Below, one piece after another: positions 57,165 through 64,000 of a stretch of 64,000 nt of DNA. The first letter of the stretch is position 1. Every line of letters starts with the position of its first letter. Position numbers and translations under genes: made by a program. A model generated the notes under the pieces. The model worked only from the letters and a program-made list of their open reading frames with translations, searched no databases and had not been told where the DNA came from. Source of the stretch: Stichopus chloronotus (taxonomy: Eukaryota; Echinodermata; Holothuroidea; Aspidochirotida; Stichopodidae); NCBI GenBank assembly GCA_021234535.1, contig CM037835.1, forward strand, positions 1,922,001-1,986,000, in the 5' to 3' direction.

Positions 57165-58275
57165 ATGCATATGTGTGCGTGTATGTATGTGTGTATGTAT
57201 GTAAGGGTGTGCGCGCGTGTGTGTGTGTATGTATGTCCGTGACTCCCTACCTTGTAAACATGATATCTCAAGAAGGGAAGCTTGGACAGATCTGATATTT
57301 GGTATGTAGGTGTACCATATTGAGAAGAAGACCCCTATTGTTTTTGGTGGAGGTCAAAGGTCATTTGGGGTCAACAGGGGTCAAAATGTGAAAACCTTGT
57401 AAACACGATATCTCAAGAAGGGAAGCTTGGACAGATCTCATATTTGGTATGTAGGTGTACCATATTGAGAAGGAGAACCTTATTGTTTTTGGTGGAGGTC
57501 AAAGGTCATTTAGGGTTAACAGGGGTCAAATTGTGAAAATCTTGAAAACTATATCTCAAGAAAGGAAGCTTGTAGAGATCTCATGTTTGGTATGTAGTTG
57601 TACAATGTTAAGTATAGGAACCATATTGTTTTTGGTGGAGGTCAAAGGTCATTTGGGGTCAACAGGGATCAAATGGTGAAAACCTTGTAAGCACGATATC
57701 TCAAGAAGGAGAACTTGGACAAATCTCATATTTAGTATGTAGGTGTACCACATTAGGAAGAAAAATCCTGTTGTTTTTGGTGGAGGTCAAAGGTCATTTG
57801 GGGTCAACACAGGTAAAAATGTGAAAACCTTGTAAACATGATTTCTCAAGAAAGGAAGCTTAGAAAGATCTCATATTTAGTGTGTAGGTGTACCATATTG
57901 AGAAGAAGAATCCTATTGTTTTGGGTGAAGGTCAAAGGTCATTTGGGGTCAACAGAGGTCAAATTGTGAAAACCTTGAAAACACGATATCTCAAGAAAGG
58001 AAGCTTGTAGTGATCTCATATTTAGTATGTAGGTGTACCATATTGAGAAGAAGAATCCTATTATTTATGGTAGGGGTCAAAGGCCATTTGGGGTCATCAG
58101 GGGTCAAGTTGTGAAAACCTTGAAAACACGATATCTTAAGAAAGGAAGCTTGTAGAGATCTTATGTTTTGTATGTAGTTGTACCATGTTGAGTAGAGGAA
58201 CTCTATCGTTTTTTGTGAAGGTCAAAGGTCATTTGGGGTCAACAGGGGTCAAATTGTGAAAATGTGACAAATGTG
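57165..58275 (+). repeat. DR1-bearing tandem array, 7 well-kept units of 145 bp
   Basis: A TG/ATGT microsatellite head (57171-57236) and GTGACTCCCTACCTTGTAAAC lead into seven units. DR1 sites start at 57351, 57496, 57639, 57784, 57929, 58074 and 58219, at spacings of 145, 143, 145, 145, 145 and 145. All are exact AGGTCAAAGGTCA except the sixth (GGGTCAAAGGCCA). Each is followed by TTTGGGGTCA or a close variant, so most units also hold a DR4-spaced third half-site. This is the youngest-looking array in the window. Confidence 0.92.
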
Positions 58276-58279
58276 ACAC

Positions 58280-60200
58280 ATACTAATGCTATTATATCAG
58301 ATTCAGAAAAAAATTTCTCTTAAATAGAACATCGAAACCACAATGCATTTCTGCATTCTGGTTTATTGTTACAGTATGAGGAGGGGGGGCATGAACATCC
58401 AACCATACACTAACTGCTCACCATTTGCAAAGTCTGTAACATGGTCATCTTTTTGAAACTGTTATAGTACTGTCATAAAAAACTTTCATCAATTTTATCA
58501 TTAATAAGCAACTTACATCACATGACTATACTGGTGTTGGAAAATTTCAGATACCTGCATGCCTGTTACAAATTATATTGAACTGAAGTGTTTCAGTGTG
58601 CTAGTGTTTTAATCGATTTCTAAAACTATTAATAGAGTAACTTTTCTCGTACCCATCAGGTACTGAACCAAAATGGTGGCTCTATTGTTTACATTGGTAT
58701 TTCCACAGCCTGTACATGACATTTGTATTGAGGAATTTTACTACACTGCATACATTTGCCTACACCTTCTCATATGACCACCTTTTTTTCCTTGAGAGAA
58801 AGAAAATTCCATTTTGACCTTTTTGCTGTATATGGTAGCTAGTTGAATATTGGACCAAGTTTTTCTGAGTTATTGACCATTGAACTGTATATACTGCTCA
58901 TTGTCCATCATTATCCATTAAGGTACCTGGTATCTTTACATGGCAAGGTTTCAGAAATTGTTTAAATGTCTGGTAATGAATTGATGAAAGGTGAAATTAT
59001 TTCCAGATGCTTGTGAATGCCAGGATTCAAGATGAATGTAAATGAAGGGTGACAGCTATTAGTGGTCGGCAAATCTTGCTCCAAGTTCACTCCTCCATGT
59101 TAGTATCTACAATGATGATTGGAACTAGCAACACATGCATCATTTCAGAAGTCACAGAAGATGTGAATTACACTCCATGATGTCAAGAAGAATGCAAACA
59201 TCATCAGCTGAGCTGAAATTCCACAAAGTAGTGCAGATCAACTTCAATAGGTCCCTTTGCAATGCTTCGTTAAACTACTGGTGACCTAGGCTAGGTCAAT
59301 ATTGGAGGCTATTGTTCTTAACAAGACAACCATCATGACAACTTACTTAACACTGATCCACATTCCAGAAGTTGGAAACAAAATGGAACCAAAAAAACAA
59401 AAAAAACAAAAAAAAACAGCCCTGGCTATCTACTGTAGACTTGGCCGGTATAACCTAGGTCAAATTGCCAAACCTACTGAGAAAAGCAATTCCCTACATA
59501 TTGGAGTGTAACACCTAGCAATAAAGTTAATGACTCTGAGACCAGCCTTATTGTTGACTGTAAATTAGTATGCCCTTGGACCTAAAGTGGAACAATGTTT
59601 TTATGAATATGCGTCTAACTTGGCTGGGCAGGACTAGCCTACAGTAATTTAAAATATGGCCTCAAAGAGCGTAACTTAGTTGACTTATGCTATGCCCCAG
59701 CAGGTGGACATCATTACGACTGGTTAGGGCCTACTTTTTTTTTTCCAAAGGCTAGGTCTTAAAGTAAAAATGGGGTCAATTAAGGCCCTAGTCTCACACT
59801 CAGTACTCATTCCTCGACTGTATTAACTAGGACTGGGCCTACACCTGCATTAATGTGCATAAGACATTCCTAGGCCTAGCTAGCCTAATGGCTTCACCTT
59901 AATTTTGTAGGACTTTGCTTCTAAAGGGTTTGCATTTCCTCTAAATCCAGAAAGCTGCAATCTTTAAAATCAATCACACACTTGAGACGTTTTTTTGCTG
60001 GACATTCGTCGGTGAATGTGAGTAATTTTACGTCCCGTAAGTTCGCAGTGTCAAAGATATGTCTAAAAATACGTCGCGAGAGACCGCCCGTGCATTGGCT
60101 TAGTCATAGTCGAGGGCGGATGGCTTAGTTTATTAGTTTTGAATGGGGTCGCTCCGTCCGCGGGCCGGGAGCGCGGCGGTGGCCCGTTTTCTTTAAGCCT
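58280..60200. other. intergenic DNA, no gene recognised
   Basis: AT-rich to 59.9 kb, then a CpG-richer patch (60000-60200). A lysine-coding A-run at 59388-59420 explains an open frame there. Confidence 0.4.
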
Positions 60201-60359
60201 ATATTAATACTTCTTCAATGGGGCGCTGGGCATACGTCGTAGAACGCGGCCAACTTGGTGAGGTCTTCCATTATTACGTCATAGGCGTAGCGTGTCCCCT
60301 GTATGAGTGTACGCACGTGTAGATAACATTTAAGTGACATAGCGACTTTATATTGAATT

Positions 60360-60500
60360 AGTGAAGGACGCAATTGCCTTAAATGCTGAAAGAGAAGTGT
60401 ATTATTTGAATGGAAAACTTTGCTCCAAGCAGGATTCGAAACAGCGACCTCGCACATACAAGAGAGATGCTCTACTGCTGAGCCAACTGAGCGCAACTAC
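60360..60500 (-). mobile_element. tRNA-derived SINE copy with intact A and B boxes
   Basis: Minus strand. A box TGGCTCAGCAGT (60485-60474) and B box GTTTCGAATCC (60442-60432), 31 bp apart, both close to the Pol III consensus. The same AAAGTTTTCCATTCAAATAA body follows. It does not fold as a full tRNA (acceptor ends do not pair), so it is called a SINE and not a tRNA gene. Confidence 0.78.
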
Positions 60501-60539
60501 CACTTGGTAAAGTCTTCCCTTATAACTGCAGCATATATG

Positions 60540-61273
60540 GGAGACAGGGGCCCAGTGATTTGATTATCTATGTGGAGGAGTTTTAGGCACGGGGGGGGGG
60601 GGGGCTAAAAATCTGTGGTCGGGAGAACTGGAACTGTCTGGGGCCATGATCAAGTGACTGTCTTTAAATCACTGTTCCCACTGTGTATTATAATCTATCA
60701 GAATTAATATTTGAGATAGGCCTATGTAGAATGCAGTTGTAAGACATCTGCAAATTATTTTGAATATATGTGCTTCTTACATGCCGAACTTACATGCAGA
60801 ATGAACTAATTTAAATACAGTGAAGTTCAATATGTATGCATTTCATATCAGTTATCAAAATCCTGAAACAGAATTGCAGTGATATATTATATATCAGATT
60901 TGTAGCCTTTATAAATTAATCTCATGATTCCTATATATATATATATATATACCTTATTTAAATAGAGTCCTATCAGAAAATTCAAAGAACGTAGGCCTAG
61001 GGCAAAATAAAGGTTTTTCGTTTTGTTTGAAAGAACACCATATCACAACGAAATATCCTATCAAAAGCACTGGGATTTAAATCATAAGCGACTTTGAATT
61101 CCATTTGATGCCCCATTACTACGCCAAGACCGCACTTGTAGTTGTCGCATCGTAACAGCAACTATAATGACACTGAGCATGAGCAAATCTGATGCATGCC
61201 TAGTTCGGCCCATTGTAAAAAAGACGTACGTCACTGCTACAGCTCATGCGAATTCTGCATCCGACCATCTCCA
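60540..61273. other. intergenic DNA with homopolymer and AT microsatellite
   Basis: A G-run of about 14 at 60590-60603 and an (AT)n run at 60932-60952. No gene recognised. Confidence 0.45.
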
Positions 61274-61557
61274 TATAAAGGGGACCACCTATTCAAGATA
61301 AACAATCAATACTAGTACAAGCTGAACGCAGCTGCACGTAGCTCAACACGTGAAGGGAGATATTTTACTGCCATCGATATAAAAGCCTCAGGATCATCAT
61401 CAATTGGGAACTGACAAATTGATTTAAAGTTTGTTCTGTTTGCATGCAGGGGGACCACAGTTCAGACTGACAAAACAGGAAGATCAGCTAGTCTCAGTTT
61501 TGTTGGGTTTGTTTTGAAAGAAAAGATTGAAACGAATGATCTTTGTTACTCGACAAG
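61274..61557 (+). promoter_or_regulatory. candidate TATA promoter and first exon of a downstream gene
   Basis: TATAAAG at 61274-61280. About 30 bp later a first exon could start and run to a good donor (CGACAAG|GTATGT, GT at 61558-61559). A second TATAAAA lies at about 61377. No homology supports a product; the next exon would lie beyond or deep in the remaining window. Confidence 0.3.
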
Positions 61558-62272
61558 GTATGTAAAATTTGACATAAAATGTTTTGTCATTTATTTGTAT
61601 GCGACGATCATTTTTCTTCTTTGCTTTTAAAGGGATCGGTAGGTTTACGTATGGGATCGTGTCATGTCTGCCATTTTACAGTATGTCCGGTTATCAACGC
61701 CTTTCAGAAAAGAATGACTGCATGTAATGCCAAAAACTTTCATTCGATAGCCTATGATAAGTGCGCGTAACGTTTTCGATTTTCGTTCAATCATGTTATA
61801 AAAGTGTATAAGGTGTATGCGAAAATCCATCCAGACGATTTTTGCAGGTCCTCTTGTTAGTTGGTCCAAGGTTGTAATAGTTGTCATATTTCATCGAAGA
61901 TGAACTAGGCCCCTAAAAGAACATTCATTGGCTCCCATTCCAAGATAGTTATTTCATGTAAACGTAACCATCATCTCTACCAGTACCACATAGGTAAAAT
62001 TTACAAGCTAGGTCCACGGTGTTCTCGGTATTGCAGTCTCCTGGCAGGGAACGCCTTCGAAACGTTTACCTTCTAGGGTTGGATAGATGCTCGATTTTGT
62101 CATTTTGGAAAAACAAGACCGAAAAAAATGAATTCATAATTGCAAAGTGCGCAATGTTCATGAATGTCTCCGTTGAACCCTGAAGAGACTGAAGACGTCC
62201 CGGTTGAAGTTCGTTGAACAACGTTCCCAAAAAACCTTTTATCATTACTAAATTACTACTCTCTAGTTTGCG

Positions 62273-62990
62273 CAGGCCCGTAGCCAGCCCATGCGGAGGG
62301 GTGGGTCCTTTTTTCCAATATGTGGACCTTTTTCCAAATACCGTGGGCATGCAGTTGCTAGGGGGGCCCGCGGGGGCATGCATGCCTTCCTCGGAAAATT
62401 GTGAAACCTGCAGATCTCCTGCAATCTGGAGCATTTTAGAGGACTACAAAAGACCTTCCGTCGTGAGCAAATTGCATAAATAGTAGACACACGGGAGTAG
62501 CCAGGAATATGCCAAGGGGAAGGTTGGGGGGGGGGTGCGAACTCGTGAAGACTATCTAATCGGAGCCCCACCATCGGTTGGCGCGGAGCGTACAAGAAAC
62601 TGTTTAGTTTTACAAACCCCCCAGATGGCCGGAAATGGCCCTTCCCAAGTCTTTCAGCTGCATGAACCCAGCCTTGAAATATAGATGTCATGTCTACAAT
62701 TTCTCAATTACTCAGAAAACAATCAGTCTGTGAAAATGATGCTATGCCAAGATGAGCATTCAAAGAACGTTTGGCTCTACAAACTACTCAGATAGAAAGC
62801 GGCCCTTCCTTGGTGTCTTACATGCAAACATACATGCCCCAAACCCCGCAATCCGCCCCTGCCTTGGTAGGCCTGCCCCATAAATTGAGGGAATTACTAT
62901 TTAGCGATATCGTGGGGAAAAACGAAAATGAGATCAAGCTGGGTCGCCCTTTTCGCCCTCCTTTCCCTGGCTATGCCTATGCTCCTGGGT
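62273..62990. repeat. repeat-rich GC-richer segment with GTAGCCAG motifs
   Basis: CAGGCCCGTAGCCAG (62273-62287) is a common invertebrate MITE end. AGTAGCCAGGAAT occurs at about 62495 and the inverse CCTGGCTATGCC at about 62969. Likely one or more fragmentary non-autonomous elements with G-runs. Overlapping open frames on both strands have no domains. Confidence 0.4.
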
Positions 62991-64000
62991 ATTTCTGGCG
63001 AAGTCCTAAAAAAAAAAATACCACAATATGGCCAGGGGGGGGGCATCGCCTCCTTCGCCCCCTCCTTGACTACACGCCTGATTAGACACTTTGGTAGTCG
63101 TGGCGGCTTGAACAGGGCTTAAAATGCACCGACTGCACCCGACTACAATTGAACATATTTAATCGGGCCCGGCGACGGCTTACGACACAACTGAAGTCTA
63201 GTCGTGGAACCGGTCACACCTCCACGACCAGCACACTCAGTGGGTGGTCGCCGTCGTGTCGCAGGTTGTCGTGGCAGTGTGTCCCTAGGTTTGTGTTGTA
63301 TCTAGTTCAATGATATCCACGGCCACAATGACATAATCATGCATGCGCGTTTTTGAACTTATTATCTCATCACCACACATAGTATATGTATGTAGTGATG
63401 AGATATTGTGGTCAGTTTGGGCCTGTATACATTTTATGACATAAGTGGAAAGGTTTTATCTTCCTGCTAAAAGTGAACGGAAATTCGGCCTCAATATGTC
63501 AAGATAAAAAATATTTCATAGCTGACCCTAATTCAAACACAGGACTGGATAAATGTACCTCCATCAAGTTGGGGTGGGTCGTTCGAACGCTCCGACCCCC
63601 CTCCCCGGCTAAGGGCCTGTTGCGTATGTTTGTGGACCACATAGGCCTATGCTTTCTAACAATTATAAGATTTAATTCTTCTTATCAACTTGGCACTCAC
63701 AGTTTTAGTTCACTGAATTTTCCCCTAAATGCACAATTTGACATTTTTGGTCAATTTGAGAAGAAAATTGCAATTAACTTAAGGAAAACGCAAATTGCCC
63801 CTCCAGGAAAAAAAAAAAAGAAGAGAAAAAACGTTCGCGCCGGATCGCGCATATTCCCTTGGCCTGTGTACCCGTCGAAGTTCAAAATATTTCACCATCA
63901 GGTTCCAGATACCCCCATTTACATCGCTTCTCTTTGTTGTTGTCATCGTAGTTGACAAGTTCATTACTATGAAATATTTTACCGTCTTACTTTGGCAAGT
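62991..64000. other. no recognised gene
   Basis: Homopolymer runs (A at 63009-63018, A/G at 63809-63830) and moderately GC-rich DNA. An open frame at 63473-63955 shows no domain. Confidence 0.4.

Noticed and set aside
57171..57240. TG/ATGT microsatellite as an independent regulatory element
   Set aside because: It recurs at the same place in three repeat elements and is best described as their header.
60430..60490. tRNA gene on the minus strand
   Set aside because: A and B boxes are present but the acceptor stem does not pair, and the body continues as a repeat shared with 56.5 kb.
62066..62691. 122- and 142-codon minus-strand frames
   Set aside because: GC-richer repeat debris with open frames on both strands, no splice context and no recognisable residues.
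63473..63955. 160-codon plus-strand frame near the right edge
   Set aside because: No domain, contains a homopolymer-encoded lysine run, and composition is like its flanks.
1..64000. CRISPR arrays, operons, ribosome binding sites and bacterial insertion sequences
   Set aside because: The window is intron-bearing eukaryotic DNA. The regular 145-bp arrays have no spacer-repeat alternation.

Overview
This is a stretch of intron-rich, AT-rich animal nuclear DNA. Two conserved eukaryotic genes lie head to head: a ZNF830 (CCDC16) homologue on the minus strand and the origin-recognition-complex gene ORC2 on the plus strand. Long introns, many short DNA-transposon derivatives, LINE and Penelope-like remnants and a tRNA-derived SINE suggest a marine invertebrate, most likely a deuterostome such as an echinoderm, hemichordate or cephalochordate. 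The sequence alone does not fix the species.

Layout. 1-2200: no gene seen. 2418-11509 (minus): an eight-exon ZNF830 model of 283 codons in which every exon-exon phase closes. Its first intron (8284-11402) has the signature of a U12-type AT-AC intron. 11510-14813: shared upstream region with a CpG-richer part near 11.5-12.3 kb. 14837-51415 (plus): a twelve-exon ORC2 model of 584 codons, phase-consistent throughout, with a canonical poly(A) signal at 51615. 51621-64000: intergenic, filled with repeats. It includes a decayed Penelope-like reverse transcriptase (55.4-56.4 kb), two SINE copies (56.4 and 60.4 kb) and a weakly supported TATA box plus first exon (61.27-61.56 kb) of a possible further gene.

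The last ORC2 intron (33194-51334, 18 kb) holds most of the unusual material. It contains an intron-bearing, frameshifted pseudogene of a transposase-like metazoan family (36.3-39.7 kb), two tandem-repeat elements and a TTAA foldback element. The larger ORC2 intron 2 (16122-24362) carries LINE 3' ends, an hAT-like MITE with recognisable target-site duplication, and tandemly duplicated repeats.

The strongest unexplained signal is a repeat family whose ~145-bp tandem unit contains the 13-mer AGGTCAAAGGTCA, a perfect DR1 nuclear-receptor half-site pair. Eleven exact copies occur in this window at five loci. Three of the loci share a TG-microsatellite header, and one is bounded by 12-bp terminal inverted repeats. 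This looks like a non-autonomous mobile element that carries arrays of nuclear-receptor-type sites into gene introns. Its mobility is inferred from sequence, and no regulatory activity has been shown.
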